NCBI RefSeq assembly: GCF_010731595.1
Contig: NZ_AP022582.1
Span: forward strand, 4,154,001-4,218,000
Length of the DNA: 64,000 nucleotides
Direction: 5' to 3'
Source of the DNA: Mycobacterium seoulense
Lineage (GTDB): Bacteria > Actinomycetota > Actinomycetes > Mycobacteriales > Mycobacteriaceae
Below the pieces are notes generated by a model. That model was not told where the DNA came from and did not search any database. It saw nothing but the letters and a program-made list of their open reading frames with translations. Below, in pieces: positions 36,975 through 46,463 of the stretch. The position numbers were made by a program, and so were the translations under genes. Each line of letters starts with the position of its first letter. Position 1 is the stretch's first letter.

Positions 36975-38534
36975 CTACATGACCGACATGGTGACCGGCT
37001 CGAGACTGACGTAGCGGTTCTCGGCACGGAACATGTCCACCTCGGCGAGCCACTCCTTGCCCGCCGCGCTGACCCGCACCATCGCGGGACCAACCTGCTC
37101 GACGATCACCTCGAAGTTGTGCCGATGCCCCTCGGGCAGCCTGGTGCCCGAGGGCGCGACGGTGATCACGGTCGCGGGTCGCGGCGTGGGTGAGATCGGG
37201 GCGACGTGCTCCACGACGCTGACGGTGGTGCGCGGCGCGGGCCGTACCGTGCTGACGATGCTGATCTCCGGCATCCGCACCGTGGACCAGCGCGTCGTGT
37301 CGCGGGTATGCACGCAGACGCGCTCGCCCGCTCCGGCGGTGCGGATGACGATGCGCTTGGCGATCGGATCGTCGGCGGCCACGAAAACCCGGGACAACTC
37401 ACCGGCGTCGGTGACGGGGACCAGCAGCCGGTCCCCGTTGCTCAGTTTGCCGATCAGCACGCCCGACGGGCCGATCTCGGTGAGCAGCTGCTCGGGCAGC
37501 GGGCTGGGGCGCAGCGCGCGCAGGTAGGGCCGCGGGCCGCACATATTGGCCGCGGCGCCGGCCGCCTGTTCTCCGTTGAGCCGACGCAAGATCACGCTGG
37601 GCGGGGTGGGAGCGGGCGTCGGCGTGCGCACGGTGATGGTCGCGGTGCAGGTCGCGTCCGGGTACACGGTCACATTCTGGATGACCTCGTCGACGCGCAG
37701 CGTCCACGCCTGGGACAGCACGCGCGAGGTGATCGCCTCGGCGGGATACGCGTAGGTCGTCATCCAGCCCGCCTCACCCCGGATGGCCTTCCACCTCTGC
37801 GTCTCGCCCTCGATCGCGTCACACCCCAGCCGGCGGTCGAGTTCGGCCAGGTCGGTGGCGTTGGCCACCTTCGCCCGCAGCCCCTGGCAACGCAGCAGAC
37901 CCGCGATGCGTTGCGCCACCGAAATGGCCGCGGCGCCAACGGTTGTGCGCCATCGAAGCGCTTGCGTGTTGTCGATGATCGACAGCCGCATGATCAACCA
38001 GGTTTCGCGGCGGCCCGCATACGGCGGGGTGCCGATCTCCGAGTCGTACACCCGCGGGTAGTCCCCGACGTTGCCGTGCCGCGAGCCGAGTGAGACGACG
38101 CTGATCGAGTCCAGCATGAGGCCCAGCGCCTGGTGCATCATCGGCACCAATTCGACGACGTCGATGACGTTGTCGGTCTCGACGGTCACCGAGCCGGTCA
38201 CCGTGGTGGCTTGGTGCGCCCTGCCGAGCAACTGCACCGCCACCACCGCGACACCGTCCTGTACCCGCACCCCGCCACCGGACCGGTTGTTGGCCACGGT
38301 GATTGGCGCGTTCCAGGTGATCGGGCGCCGTCCGCGCCGCCACAACACCAGCCACGACCATGCCGGCTGACCCCACCACCGGACGAACACCAGCGCGACG
38401 CCGACCACCACGGCGATCGCGGCGCCGATGTAGCCGCCCACCGCCCAGCTCGCCACCGCGAGCAAGAACACCACCCACACCCCGAGGACCCGCCGATTGC
38501 TGCCGGGGCCGAACCCGGTCAGCGTGGGCCTCAC
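36975..38534 (-). CDS. eccE2: EccE2, membrane component of ESX-2
   Basis: 519 aa. N-terminal pair of transmembrane helices ([36 protein letters not shown]), then an EccE cytosolic domain ([53 protein letters not shown]). Its start overlaps the mycP2 stop by 4 nt. It corresponds to Rv3885c in order and size. No interruption of the frame is seen. Confidence 0.92.
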   Translation of the reverse strand: MRPTLTGFGPGSNRRVLGVWVVFLLAVASWAVGGYIGAAIAVVVGVALVFVRWWGQPAWSWLVLWRRGRRPITWNAPITVANNRSGGGVRVQDGVAVVAVQLLGRAHQATTVTGSVTVETDNVIDVVELVPMMHQALGLMLDSISVVSLGSRHGNVGDYPRVYDSEIGTPPYAGRRETWLIMRLSIIDNTQALRWRTTVGAAAISVAQRIAGLLRCQGLRAKVANATDLAELDRRLGCDAIEGETQRWKAIRGEAGWMTTYAYPAEAITSRVLSQAWTLRVDEVIQNVTVYPDATCTATITVRTPTPAPTPPSVILRRLNGEQAAGAAANMCGPRPYLRALRPSPLPEQLLTEIGPSGVLIGKLSNGDRLLVPVTDAGELSRVFVAADDPIAKRIVIRTAGAGERVCVHTRDTTRWSTVRMPEISIVSTVRPAPRTTVSVVEHVAPISPTPRPATVITVAPSGTRLPEGHRHNFEVIVEQVGPAMVRVSAAGKEWLAEVDMFRAENRYVSLEPVTMSVM

Positions 38535-40192
38535 CGCGCCCTCCTCAGCCGCGCCGCGATCGCGGCCACGAGCACGCCGGCGGCCACCGCCCCGACGAAC
38601 CCGATGGCGATGTTGCGCGCCCGGTGGTCCGGCGGCGGGGGTGGCGGGGCGGGCCTGATGACCCGGGTTTGCGCGCCCGGCGCCATCCGGTCACCCGGCG
38701 GAATGTTGAACGTCAGTGCCGCAACGGGATCGACCAGCCCGTACCCGACCTTGTTGTCCACTCCCGAAGGTGGATTGTGTGCCGACTGCACGATCCTGTT
38801 GATCACCTGATGCGCGCTCAGGTCGGGGAACTTCGCCCGGACCAGGGCCGCGACTCCGCTGACGTAGGCGGCCGAGAAGCTGGTGCCCCAGAACGGCATG
38901 TTCTTCTCGCCGGGCCGCGACGGCGGGTAGGCGTTGACCGGTCCGCCTCCCTGGGGCGAGAGACCCATGATGTGGGTGCCCGGCGCCGCGACACCCACCC
39001 ACGGACCCGACATGCTCTTGTCGAGCGCGGCGCCGGTGGCATCGACCGCACCGACGGACAGGACGTAGTCGGAAAACCACGACGGCGACGAGACGACCTT
39101 GACCTGATGCCAGTCCCGGGGATCCGACGGATCCAGGGGGTCGTACATCGGGTTGTTGTTGCAGCCTGCTTCCCCGTCGTTTCCGGCCGCGGCCACGACG
39201 ACCGCGTCCTTGACGGTGGCGGCGTACCACAGCGCCGCGCCGAGCGCCCGCTGGTCGGCCGGGGCCGCGGCCGGCAGGCAGGCGGTGACCGAGATGTTGA
39301 TCACCTTCGCGCCCATGTTGGCCGCGTGGACCACCGCGCGCGCCACCGTGTTGAGCGTGCCGGCTTTGACCTTCTCGTCGGAATTGGGGTCTCCCGGTCC
39401 GGGGTTGACCGGCTCGAAAGCCCTGGAAGACTGGCGAATTGAGATGACGGTCGCGTTCGGGGCAACCCCCACCACCCCGTCGGGAGCTCCCGGCGGAAGC
39501 GGGGGGACCGCCGGTTCGTCCTCGGTCTGCGGGTCGGGTGGCCCGTTCGAGCTGGCGGTGGCCCCGCCGCCCTCCGGCGGCGGCGGCGGTGGTGGCGGCG
39601 GTGGCGGAATCACCTGGGTGATCGTCACCGGCGGGGGCGGGGGCGGCGGCGCGACCGGCGGCGGTACCTCGACCGGTGGTGGCGGAGCGCCGATGGCCGG
39701 CGGCGGTCCGGCCGGCGGAGGGAACGCCGGTGTCGACGGCATCGGTCGCGGCATGGGCAGAACGCCAAGTGGTGCGGCGGCGATGATCGAGCCCACGATG
39801 GTGCCGTGCGCGTCGCAGTCCGACAGGCCGTCCTCACCCATGATGTAGTCACCGCCGGGCACGGCCGGCAGCCGCGGGCTGGGTGAGATGCCGGTGTCGA
39901 TGACCGCCACCGGTACGCCGTTGCCGGTGCTGTACTGCCATGCCTTGCTGATGTTGAGCAGGTTGAAGCCCGGCGCCAGCTGTGCGACGTCGGGGTTCCG
40001 CACCGTGATGGGCGTCGAGCAGCTGTTGGCGCGGCGCATCGGCTGGTCTGGTCGGGGCGGCCCGTCGGGGGGCACCAACCCCGGATCGACCTGCGGGGGC
40101 GTGATGGCTTGTGCGGCGGGGATATTGGCGGACAGCGCGACCAGGGTGACGGCGGCGGTCAGCGCCGCGACCCGCTTTAGTGGCGAATCCAC
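38531..40192 (-). CDS. mycP2: MycP2, mycosin protease of ESX-2
   Basis: 553 aa from GTG 40192, which overlaps the eccD2 stop by 16 nt; the open frame runs far upstream to 41146 only as a shadow of eccD2. Signal peptide of about 29 residues ([19 protein letters not shown]). Catalytic residues D99 (VAVIDTG), H129 (CDAHGT), N in AAAGNDGE, and S438 ([12 protein letters not shown]) are present. A long proline-rich loop ([18 protein letters not shown] and following) is inserted after the histidine segment, as in Rv3886c. A C-terminal transmembrane helix ends in ARLRRAR. It looks catalytically competent. Confidence 0.94.
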   Translation of the reverse strand: MDSPLKRVAALTAAVTLVALSANIPAAQAITPPQVDPGLVPPDGPPRPDQPMRRANSCSTPITVRNPDVAQLAPGFNLLNISKAWQYSTGNGVPVAVIDTGISPSPRLPAVPGGDYIMGEDGLSDCDAHGTIVGSIIAAAPLGVLPMPRPMPSTPAFPPPAGPPPAIGAPPPPVEVPPPVAPPPPPPPVTITQVIPPPPPPPPPPPEGGGATASSNGPPDPQTEDEPAVPPLPPGAPDGVVGVAPNATVISIRQSSRAFEPVNPGPGDPNSDEKVKAGTLNTVARAVVHAANMGAKVINISVTACLPAAAPADQRALGAALWYAATVKDAVVVAAAGNDGEAGCNNNPMYDPLDPSDPRDWHQVKVVSSPSWFSDYVLSVGAVDATGAALDKSMSGPWVGVAAPGTHIMGLSPQGGGPVNAYPPSRPGEKNMPFWGTSFSAAYVSGVAALVRAKFPDLSAHQVINRIVQSAHNPPSGVDNKVGYGLVDPVAALTFNIPPGDRMAPGAQTRVIRPAPPPPPPDHRARNIAIGFVGAVAAGVLVAAIAARLRRAR

Positions 40193-41706
40193 GTGAACAG
40201 CCCTCCCAGGGCCGCCGCCGCCGGCAGCAGGACGATGAACGCCAACACCTCTACCCATTCCACGGTCAACCGGATGAAGGGCCGGAACCGCACCGTCGGC
40301 ACCAGGAGCGCTGCGGCCAGACCGCATGCGGCGAAGGCGGCGACGGCCGCCGCGGGCCAAAGCAGGCCGCTCATAACGTCTTTCGGCTCGGCGACGGCAT
40401 ATTTGACCACTCCGGCGCATACCGCCGCCGAGGCCCCGCAGACGAGCGCGACCGCCTGGTACTTGGCGGCGAATCCGCGGCCCTGGGTGATGAAGATGCC
40501 CACCACCAGCCCGGCCACCACCAGCGCCAACCAGGCCCAGGGGCGTCCCGGCGCCAGCACCCCCCATACCGCGGCGGGCAGCACGATCGACACCCCGACG
40601 CACACCCCCACCTGGACGGCGTTGACCAGCCGCGCCGAGGCGGCGATCGCCGCGCCGCGGGCGGTGATGTCGGTCAATTCGTTGTCCTCGTCCTCGGATT
40701 CGTCCTCGCTGACCGGGGAGACCGTGTCGACGGGCATGCCCTCGCGGCGCGCGAACAGGTCGCGGCCGGTGATGGATCCGAAATGCGGCGGCCGCACCCG
40801 GGCCACCCACAGCGCGATCAGCGGGGTCATCCGGACCAGGATCAGCAACCCGACCAGCACGCAGATGGACAGCACCTGCGCCGAGGCCGGCCGGAACATC
40901 CGGACGAGGGCAACCGCGGCCAGGATCCCGCACACCGTCACCACCGCCGTGACGACCGCGGTCTGCCACCGCTTGCGGGTCATCACACCGATGGCGATGG
41001 CACCGAGGATCACGATCACCAGGCCGATCAACCCGTGGGCCGCGCCCAGGGTGCCCGGCGGCGCGCAGGCGCCCGCGACGGCGAGCAACACGACGGCCAG
41101 CCAGCCGAACCCGCTGAACAGGTCCCGCCGCTCCCGCCAGCCCCACCAGACCACGGAGGTCGCGATCACCAGCAAGACACCGACGGCGCCGGCCACGGCG
41201 GCCGGGATGGGGTTGTCGGTGAACGTGCGCGCCCGCAGGGTGAGGGCCACCACCACCGCTGCCGCCATCGCGACGACCGCGACGGCGGTGTGCGCGGCCG
41301 TCAGCGGCGTCACGGGGGCGAACATCCGGTCACCGCCGTCGCGCCCCAGCCATTTGCCCATGGCCGCCAGACCGGTCGACAGCGACTCGTACTGCGGTTC
41401 GAAGGACTCGCCCGCGACCCGGGGGACCAGCACCAGGGTGTCGCCGTCCTGCACACCCAGCTCGTCCAGGCTCTTGTTGATGTCGAGCCGGACCCCATTG
41501 ATCTTGTGCAGTTCGTAGCTGCCCGCCGGCAGCGTGATGCCTTCAAAGCCTTTGCGTTTCAGGTCCGCGTCGAAGAGCTCGACCATTCCCTCGAAGAATC
41601 CCTCGACCGGAATTCCGGCGGGGAAAACTTGGGAGCACAGATGCTTCTCGTAGGAAATATTGACCGCACAGCGCGCCGGGAAGGCGACCTTATGCGCTGA
41701 CGTCAC
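40177..41706 (-). CDS. eccD2: EccD2, multispanning channel component of ESX-2
   Basis: 509 aa. Ubiquitin-like N-domain ([62 protein letters not shown]), then about eleven transmembrane helices from residue ~135 ([18 protein letters not shown]) to the end ([18 protein letters not shown]). An acidic cytosolic loop [14 protein letters not shown] lies in the middle. It overlaps the MinD-like gene by 4 nt upstream and mycP2 downstream, so the block MinD-like-eccD2-mycP2-eccE2 is tightly coupled. Confidence 0.93.
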   Translation of the reverse strand: MTSAHKVAFPARCAVNISYEKHLCSQVFPAGIPVEGFFEGMVELFDADLKRKGFEGITLPAGSYELHKINGVRLDINKSLDELGVQDGDTLVLVPRVAGESFEPQYESLSTGLAAMGKWLGRDGGDRMFAPVTPLTAAHTAVAVVAMAAAVVVALTLRARTFTDNPIPAAVAGAVGVLLVIATSVVWWGWRERRDLFSGFGWLAVVLLAVAGACAPPGTLGAAHGLIGLVIVILGAIAIGVMTRKRWQTAVVTAVVTVCGILAAVALVRMFRPASAQVLSICVLVGLLILVRMTPLIALWVARVRPPHFGSITGRDLFARREGMPVDTVSPVSEDESEDEDNELTDITARGAAIAASARLVNAVQVGVCVGVSIVLPAAVWGVLAPGRPWAWLALVVAGLVVGIFITQGRGFAAKYQAVALVCGASAAVCAGVVKYAVAEPKDVMSGLLWPAAAVAAFAACGLAAALLVPTVRFRPFIRLTVEWVEVLAFIVLLPAAAALGGLFTWIRH

Positions 41707-42728
41707 GGCGCCGTCCGCTCCGCATCCGGAATGTATTTGTCGGCCAGGCCGGCGGTGATTTCAAAAAGCCGCAACCGCGTCTTTTTCTTTAATTCATGAA
41801 CCGTGTCGATGAGCCCGCCCTTAGCCAGGTGCGGATCGAACGGCATCTCTTCGACGGTCGCGCCGACTTTGCTGAACCGCTCGGTCAGGTAGGCCAGCGC
41901 ATCCTTGTCGGCGATCTGGTCGGTGTGGTTGATGATCACGGTGCTGCGCGAGACCAGCTCGTGGTAGCCCTGCGACCTCAGATAATCCACGGCCCGCAGC
42001 ACCGGCCTGGACCGGTCCGCGGTGATGCCGGAGACGAACACCAGGGTGTCGGTGTTCTCCAGGACCGGCTTCATCACCTCGTGTTCCAAATCCGGAGAGG
42101 TGTCGACGATCATCACCGTGTGGGTTCGCCGCAGCCGCGACAGCACCCCGGAGAACATCGCCGGCACCAGCGGCCGGGGCTGGTCTGAGGTGCGGTTTCC
42201 GGCCAGCACGTCGAGGCCGATCGGGTTCTGCCCCAAGTGTTCACGAATGTCCGCGTAGCCCTGGACGTCGGTGTCGTTGATGATGGCGGTGTAATCGCCC
42301 GGCGGGGACTCGTCGATGCGGTCGGCCAGCGTCCCGAAACCCGGGACGGCGTCGATCGCAATCACGTTCTGCGGGCGGCACTCTCGGAAAACGCCACCGA
42401 TGCACGCGACCATCGTCGACACCCCGACACCGCCCTTACCGGAGACCACCGTGATGACGTACTGCCGCCGGATGTGCCGCCGGATGCGGTTCTGCAAGTC
42501 CCGGTAGTGCCGCTCGCCGGGCGATTCACCGGGGTTTATTTTCTTAAAAGAGATGAGGTAGACGAATTTCCGCCAACCCGAGCCGGGAGGAATCTTTCGC
42601 GGTGCGGCCAGATCGGTAATACGCATGGTGTCGGATACCGAATCCGGGAAGTTGCGGCCCCCTGACGGATCCCCCCGTCTGAGCGCCCCTTCGTCCGACA
42701 TATTCGGGTCATTCCAAGGGCTGGTCAC
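41703..42728 (-). CDS. MinD/EspI-like ATPase-fold protein of ESX-2 (Rv3888c family) with altered P-loop
   Basis: 341 aa. It has the MinD/ParA fold seen in Esp[56 protein letters not shown] and [20 protein letters not shown]. The P-loop reads GKGGVGVST: the signature lysine is kept, but the invariant second lysine of GKT is valine, so ATP hydrolysis is doubtful. The same seems true of Rv3888c as I recall it, so this is a family trait. No proline-rich N-domain as in EspI. It probably regulates ESX-2 or binds nucleotide without turnover (inference). Confidence 0.87.
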   Translation of the reverse strand: MTSPWNDPNMSDEGALRRGDPSGGRNFPDSVSDTMRITDLAAPRKIPPGSGWRKFVYLISFKKINPGESPGERHYRDLQNRIRRHIRRQYVITVVSGKGGVGVSTMVACIGGVFRECRPQNVIAIDAVPGFGTLADRIDESPPGDYTAIINDTDVQGYADIREHLGQNPIGLDVLAGNRTSDQPRPLVPAMFSGVLSRLRRTHTVMIVDTSPDLEHEVMKPVLENTDTLVFVSGITADRSRPVLRAVDYLRSQGYHELVSRSTVIINHTDQIADKDALAYLTERFSKVGATVEEMPFDPHLAKGGLIDTVHELKKKTRLRLFEITAGLADKYIPDAERTAP

Positions 42729-42774
42729 GTCGCGATGCTAACACGCTTGACGATACCGCGTTTACCGATCAAGA

Positions 42775-42799
42775 AACCCCTCCAAGTGCGTAAGGGGTT
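42775..42799 (-). terminator. stem-loop with T-rich flank between espG2 and the MinD-like gene
   Basis: AACCCCT (42775-42781) and AGGGGTT (42793-42799) pair over an 11-nt loop. Read on the minus strand, the stem is followed by TTTCTTG. This resembles a weak intrinsic terminator or attenuator and would split the ESX-2 cluster into PE36-to-espG2 and MinD-like-to-eccA2 transcripts. Confidence 0.5.
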
Positions 42800-42858
42800 G
42801 CTATTCCACGGCATTGGTGAACCGACTTATCTTGGGTCAGTGGCGAATCCCGCGCCGG

Positions 42859-43689
42859 TCATACCACCCGCCGATACGAGTACCATTCGTCGCCGGCGGG
42901 CAAACGGCGGATGAGCCGCTGCACGGCGCCGCTGATGTCGCTGCGGGAGCCGGGCGAGATGATCTGATAGCGCCGCTGCCCCGAGATGACGCACTCGATG
43001 CACACGCGTCCGGAAGGGGTGTCGACGATGGACACCGACGAATCGCCGACGGCCATGCGCGCCAGTTCGTCCGGCCCGACACCGGCCTGCAGCGCCACGA
43101 TGGACGCCCGCGCCGAGCGCGCGGGGTCGGCGGCCGCGAGCACGAGCTGCAACTGATCGGCGTCGAGGCGTTGGGCGAGCAGGAAGGTCCGCAGGCTGGC
43201 GGTGTCACGCACCGACGCGAGCAGTTCTTCGGTGTCCAAGGTGACGGGCCGCAGGGGCGCGGCCTCCGCCACGCCGCACAACCGCTCGACTTGTCCCACC
43301 ACGAGGTCGCTGGCTCCCCCCTCGTCGGTGGCGGTCCCGGCGGGGTACAGGCGGATCAGCTCGTCGTGGCGCTCCAGCACCACCCACCAGCTCGCGAAGC
43401 GGCAAATAGACACCCGGGTCGGTTCGCGCCCCGGCACGTCGATGATCACCATCAGCGCCAAGTCTCGCCGCAGTAGCACCGTGAGCCATTCGCGGATCAT
43501 CGGGTCGACATTGCCGGCCTCGTCGAGGGCGCCGGCGGCCCTCAGGTCGGACGCGATCGGGTGGCTCAGCGCCCGCTCGGCGGTGTCGAGCCGCGGGAGC
43601 AACGGCCGCAAACCCAGCTCGGGACAGGTCTGCTCCACCCCGGTCACCGCCTGCAGCACCCACAGGCCATCGACCGTCGTCGTCAGCAT
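42859..43689 (-). CDS. espG2: EspG2, PE/PPE chaperone of ESX-2
   Basis: 276 aa, EspG family and the same length class as EspG1. It begins MLTTTVDGLWVLQAVTGVEQTCPELGLRPLLPR and has the central strands LALMVIIDVPGREPTRVSICRFASWWVVLERHDELIRLYP and the C-terminal GRVCIECVISGQRRYQIISPG. It should bind PPE69 for ESX-2. It lies downstream of esxC after 140 nt. Order matches Rv3889c. Confidence 0.9.
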   Translation of the reverse strand: MLTTTVDGLWVLQAVTGVEQTCPELGLRPLLPRLDTAERALSHPIASDLRAAGALDEAGNVDPMIREWLTVLLRRDLALMVIIDVPGREPTRVSICRFASWWVVLERHDELIRLYPAGTATDEGGASDLVVGQVERLCGVAEAAPLRPVTLDTEELLASVRDTASLRTFLLAQRLDADQLQLVLAAADPARSARASIVALQAGVGPDELARMAVGDSSVSIVDTPSGRVCIECVISGQRRYQIISPGSRSDISGAVQRLIRRLPAGDEWYSYRRVV

Positions 43690-43829
43690 GTCACTTCGCT
43701 CTCCATGCAGCGCGCTCCTCGACCGGCGGACCTGACAGCGAAGGGGGGCACATGCGCTCGCGCATCTGCCCCACCCTCATCCCACTACGGTCCGATGATC
43801 AGATCGGAGCTCGTCGCGGTTAGCTGATC

Positions 43830-44120
43830 TCAGCCGAACAAGTTGCCGATGTTTTGGTCGGTTGCGAGCGCGTTGTCCAGCACGTGCGAAGTCGTCGTCC
43901 CGTGCTGGCTCACGGTGTCGATCAGCCCCTGCAGCCCGGACAGCATCTGCGCCTGCGCCTCGAAGAATTGCTTCGCGCCATGACCGGCGAAGAATTCCGT
44001 CAGCTGGTTGGTCCGGTTCGACGTGTCGTCATAAATTCCTTGCAACTGGCCGGCGCGGGAGGCGATGTCGGAGGCGAAATCGGCCACCGCACCCGGGTTA
44101 TAGGTGATCGGGTTGGACAT
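43830..44120 (-). CDS. esxC: EsxC, WXG100-like substrate of ESX-2
   Basis: 96 aa. It starts MSNPITYNPGAVADFASDIASRAGQLQGIYDDT. The helix turn is F44-A-G46 instead of W-x-G, a known variation of EsxC, and the end is LATDQNIGNLFG. It forms a pair with EsxD, as EsxA does with EsxB. A GGAAA/AAAGGAAA-type ribosome site precedes the ATG. Confidence 0.93.
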   Translation of the reverse strand: MSNPITYNPGAVADFASDIASRAGQLQGIYDDTSNRTNQLTEFFAGHGAKQFFEAQAQMLSGLQGLIDTVSQHGTTTSHVLDNALATDQNIGNLFG

Positions 44121-44171
44121 GGTGAATTTCCTTTCAAAAGTCCGGTTATGGATTTACGACCGAGTGCGTTG

Positions 44172-44495
44172 TCAGGAGCCGTGGCCGCCGAATAGCGCGC
44201 TGAATGCGTGGGTGGAATCCGCCTCGTGGTGTTCCATCAGCGCCGCCGCCTGCTTGAGGCCCTCGGCCAGGCGGGTTCCGCCGTTCAGAACCTTGTTCAG
44301 ATCGTTCTGAATTTCGATGGCCGTCGCGTGGGACGCGGTCACCGCCTCGCCCGACCAGGTCGAAGGGTTCATCACGTTTTCGTGATTCGCGATGTAGCCC
44401 TGAGCGATTGCGATCGCGTGCTCCATGTTCGCCTGGATATGGTTGGAAGCATCGCGCAGCACCTGAGCCGATACTTGGATTGTTGAGCTGTCCAC
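44172..44495 (-). CDS. esxD: EsxD, WXG100 partner of EsxC
   Basis: 107 aa. It starts MDSSTIQVSAQVLRDASNHIQANMEHAI, has W47-S-G49 at the turn (NPSTWSGEAV), and ends ALFGGHGS. It is the canonical ESX-2 partner encoded 51 nt upstream of esxC. AGGAGAAA precedes the start. The C-terminal YxxxD/E motif is not obvious. Confidence 0.92.
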   Translation of the reverse strand: MDSSTIQVSAQVLRDASNHIQANMEHAIAIAQGYIANHENVMNPSTWSGEAVTASHATAIEIQNDLNKVLNGGTRLAEGLKQAAALMEHHEADSTHAFSALFGGHGS

Positions 44496-44606
44496 TTGCG
44501 GTTTCTCCTAACTACTGCTGCCCTCCCCCGGGGAATTACCTGGGGCATGAAGCGAAGTGTATGAGGGCTATTTGGACCTGTCGATTCACCCTTAGCCGGG
44601 TCGGCT

Positions 44607-45791
44607 TCACACCCTTTCGTCGACGACCCGCACCGTCACGGGTTGCTCTGCTTTGTCACGGGAGCCGCGCTGGCCCCCGACCCCATGCCCCACGGGCATG
44701 CCGCCCGTCGGGGCGCCCCCCGTCGACGTGGTCTGCGGGCGCAACTCGTCCGCACCCAGCGCCCCGGCCGGGCGCAGCCCCACCGGCCGGCCACTGGCGA
44801 CGGGCTCGAACGCGCTGACCGGACGGGTAAAGCTGGTCGCGGACATACCGGCATTGCCCAGGGATGCCGCCCCGCCGCCGCCCGACGCGCCGACGGCCGA
44901 CATCTCCGTCGCCGAGACCGCCGAAACTCCCGGCGCCGCCCCGCCCATGGCGCCGGAACCGGCGAACATGCCCATCATCGATTGCAGCGGCTGCATCATC
45001 TGCATCGGCGCCTGCATCATCTGCATGGGAGCCTGCATCGCCTGCGGGACCGCGCCCATCATCGATTGCATCGGCTCCATGAACGACCCGGCCTGACTCA
45101 TGAAGTCCTGGCCGCCCGACGCCGCCTGGCCGGCGCCCGATGTCCCCTGCTGCACCCCCTGAAAAGCCGAACGCATCCCGTCGCCGGCCCCCACCTGGGC
45201 CGCCGACTCGCCCACCGCCGAGGCCGCCTCCGCCGGCGCCGCCGGCGATGCGCCCATGGTCGCCAGCGGCGGCGGAATGGTGAGGCTTTGGGTCAACGCG
45301 GTGAGGATGGCCCCGTAGCTGGCCCCGACGGCGGAGTTGTTCGGCCACATCGACCCGAAGTACTCGAGCTCGAGCGACGTGATCCGCGGCGTCAACGCCC
45401 CCAGGACCAAGGGGTTGATGCCGTAGTCGGTGGCGCATTCGGTGCGGTTCTCGATGCATTCGGGCGCCGGGCGCATCGAGCCGTACGCCATGTGATACGC
45501 CGAGACCGCGGTCGAGACCACCGCCGGCTTGACGTCCACCCACCCGGCGAGCCCGTGCAGGGACGTGTTCAGCGCGGTGGCGTTGGCCGCCGAGGCGAGG
45601 GATCCGGTACCAACCCAGCTCGCCGACGTGGCCACGGTGTTGATCGCCGACGCGATGCTCGAGCCGTGATGGGTGGCCGCCAGCGCCGTCCAGGCGGCCT
45701 GGTTGGCCAGATGGGTCACGACACCGGCACCCGCCTTGAGCAACAAATCGTTGTCCTCAGGCGTACGCGCGGCCCACCCCGGATCGGCCAT
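44607..45791 (-). CDS. PPE69: PPE69, PPE protein of ESX-2
   Basis: 394 aa, Rv3892c family. It starts MADPGWAARTPEDNDLLLKAG, so the Pro-Pro-Glu signature is reduced to PE, as in M. tuberculosis PPE69. The conserved domain includes WTALAATHHGSSIASAIN, GWVDVKPAVVSTAVSAYHM and the block ITSLELEYFGSMWPNNSAVGASYGAILTAL. The tail is Met/Gln/Pro rich with a repeated APMQMMQ and ends VRVVDERV. Its partner PE36 is 30 nt upstream. Confidence 0.92.
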   Translation of the reverse strand: MADPGWAARTPEDNDLLLKAGAGVVTHLANQAAWTALAATHHGSSIASAINTVATSASWVGTGSLASAANATALNTSLHGLAGWVDVKPAVVSTAVSAYHMAYGSMRPAPECIENRTECATDYGINPLVLGALTPRITSLELEYFGSMWPNNSAVGASYGAILTALTQSLTIPPPLATMGASPAAPAEAASAVGESAAQVGAGDGMRSAFQGVQQGTSGAGQAASGGQDFMSQAGSFMEPMQSMMGAVPQAMQAPMQMMQAPMQMMQPLQSMMGMFAGSGAMGGAAPGVSAVSATEMSAVGASGGGGAASLGNAGMSATSFTRPVSAFEPVASGRPVGLRPAGALGADELRPQTTSTGGAPTGGMPVGHGVGGQRGSRDKAEQPVTVRVVDERV

Positions 45792-45821
45792 GCGTACTTC
45801 CCCCTTTTTGGGTCGTCGGCC

Positions 45822-46127
45822 TTACGCGCCGATTGCCAGCGTCAGGCTGCGCATGAGCTCGGTGACGACGTAGGTGCCCGAAGCGAGGCTCTGCGCGCCG
45901 GCGAACAACCCGCGCTGGGCGGCGTGCTCGGAGACCACTCCCAGGTAGCTTCCGCCGCACGCGTTCAGCGCCGCCGCGAACATCGCCGAGTCAGGGTCGC
46001 CGCCCATCGGCAGCACTCCCAGCAGAACGGGGGCGGCCGCCGAAGCCGCCGCCTGAGTCTCGGCGCTGATCGCCGCCTCCGCGGACGAGGACGCCAGCAC
46101 CGCCTCCGATTGCACCTGCAGCACCAT
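45822..46127 (-). CDS. PE36: PE36, PE protein of ESX-2
   Basis: 101 aa from ATG 46127 (MVLQVQSEAVLASSSAEAAIS); nine further upstream codons are open but lack similarity. A full PE hairpin is visible (SAETQAAASAAAPVLLGVLPMGGDPDSAMFAAALNACGGSYLGVVSEHAAQRGLFAG). This is now the first gene of the ESX-2 cluster. In M. tuberculosis eccC2 and eccB2 lie directly upstream, and neither is present here, so the promoter of the remaining operon must lie in 46128-46463. Confidence 0.88.
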   Translation of the reverse strand: MVLQVQSEAVLASSSAEAAISAETQAAASAAAPVLLGVLPMGGDPDSAMFAAALNACGGSYLGVVSEHAAQRGLFAGAQSLASGTYVVTELMRSLTLAIGA

Positions 46128-46463
46128 GATTTCCCTCCGATTGCTCAGCGTCATAAAAGACGGCTTGGCGCATCAGTCTAGTGCGATCCGACCGTTCGTG
46201 TATTCACTCGATCCTTCCGGCCCGCGGGCCGGAAATTACGCGTTTTTTCTGGTCGGCGGTATTCCCGTTATGAGTCATCTGTCAAACAACCTCGCATGCC
46301 ACTGCAGACACAGTGGCCACGGGATCGCCGTCGAAAAGCGCTGCCGCAATGGGTGATGCCAATAGTTCGCAGGAATTGCCGACGCCCCCTGCCCATCGTT
46401 GCCGACGTGGCGGCGAATGAGGGTCGCCGCCCGTTTTACTCGCGCGGTAATCGCGCCCGAAAG
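46128..46463. promoter_or_regulatory. breakpoint gap upstream of PE36, with a perfect 20-bp palindrome
   Basis: 336 nt without a gene, exactly where eccC2 would end. TTCCGGCCCGCGGGCCGGAA (46215-46234) is a perfect palindrome; a TTTTTT run follows at about 46243 on the + strand. It could be an operator for the truncated ESX-2 operon or a transcript end for the kinase gene, whose stop is at 46464. I saw no remnant of eccC2 coding sequence and no insertion-sequence end. Confidence 0.5.

Noticed and set aside
39550..39750. GGC/GGT-rich tandem repeat
   Set aside because: It encodes the proline-rich loop of MycP2, also found in M. tuberculosis, and is not a separate repeat element.
40193..41146. 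Long minus-strand open frame extending mycP2 to 871 aa
   Set aside because: The extra part is Gly/Arg-rich and lies over eccD2 in another frame. The mycosin signal peptide begins at GTG 40192, and the 553-aa length matches MycP2.
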